64,000 nt of DNA from Aquabacter spiritensis (GTDB lineage Bacteria > Pseudomonadota > Alphaproteobacteria > Rhizobiales > Xanthobacteraceae), in assembly GCF_004346185.1 (NCBI RefSeq), contig NZ_SMAI01000012.1, positions 62,001-126,000 on the forward strand, read 5' to 3'. The notes under the pieces were generated by a model. It ran no database searches. It had not been told where the DNA came from and was given only the letters and a program-made list of their open reading frames with translations. The translations under genes were made by a program, and so were the position numbers. Within the stretch, counting starts at the first letter, position 1; the number at the start of each line of letters is the position of its first letter. This document shows, piece by piece, positions 63,943 through 64,000 of the stretch.

Positions 63943-64000
63943 TGAATGCGGACTTGATTGGCCCTTATCGATTCGCGCCATACCGGCGCACAGGCACCAC

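Overview
The window looks like a chromosome segment of a high-GC alphaproteobacterium of the order Hyphomicrobiales (Rhizobiales). The main clues are a complete Aap-type general amino-acid ABC transporter (aapJQMP), a phasin gene with a PhaR-like operator next to clpS-clpA, a lipA/coq10 pair, the small heme-uptake gene hemP, and many ATGA/GTGA/TTGA stop-start overlaps. Genus cannot be decided from the sequence alone.

Left part, about 1-27250: accessory DNA. It opens with a MazE/MazF-type toxin-antitoxin pair (minus strand, toxin cut by the window edge, palindromic operator in front) and about 1 kb with no convincing gene. Then comes a complete four-gene Zorya type I anti-phage system: zorA and zorB (proton-driven membrane motor), zorC (EH-signature protein) and zorD (SNF2-type helicase), as one overlapping plus-strand operon. 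Next are a TetR/YciI/3-methyladenine glycosylase cluster, an exported aldo/keto reductase with a membrane protein, a secreted alpha/beta hydrolase divergent from an OhrR-like MarR regulator (two copies of a TATCGCGATA palindrome between them), an unrecognised regulator with a winged-helix-like C-terminus, and a 3634-residue autotransporter adhesin with about 28 beta-strand repeats on the minus strand. This part ends at an intact tRNA-Val(CAC), whose orientation would suit a role as the insertion point of an island extending left.

Middle and right, about 27250-62850: mostly core genes. These include a VWA/membrane-J-protein pair, a D,D-carboxypeptidase with SPOR domain, phasin, clpS-clpA, lipA-coq10-like, an L,D-transpeptidase, panC, an EAL phosphodiesterase with a ruined GGDEF domain, aapJQMP (minus) divergent from a cystathionine beta-lyase, a tightly overlapping four-gene membrane glycosylation operon (GT39, PAP2, GT2, LAB_N), hemP, an RND efflux pair, an aminotransferase, a K+/H+ antiporter, a degenerate secreted nuclease-like protein and rpsU with a TTG start. 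A candidate small RNA lies between the nuclease-like gene and rpsU.

Right edge, 62986-64000: a 45-nt fragment identical in layout to the 3' half of a tRNA-Arg(TCT), followed by a BrnT/BrnA toxin-antitoxin pair. This is the expected signature of the boundary of a second integrated element that continues beyond the window.
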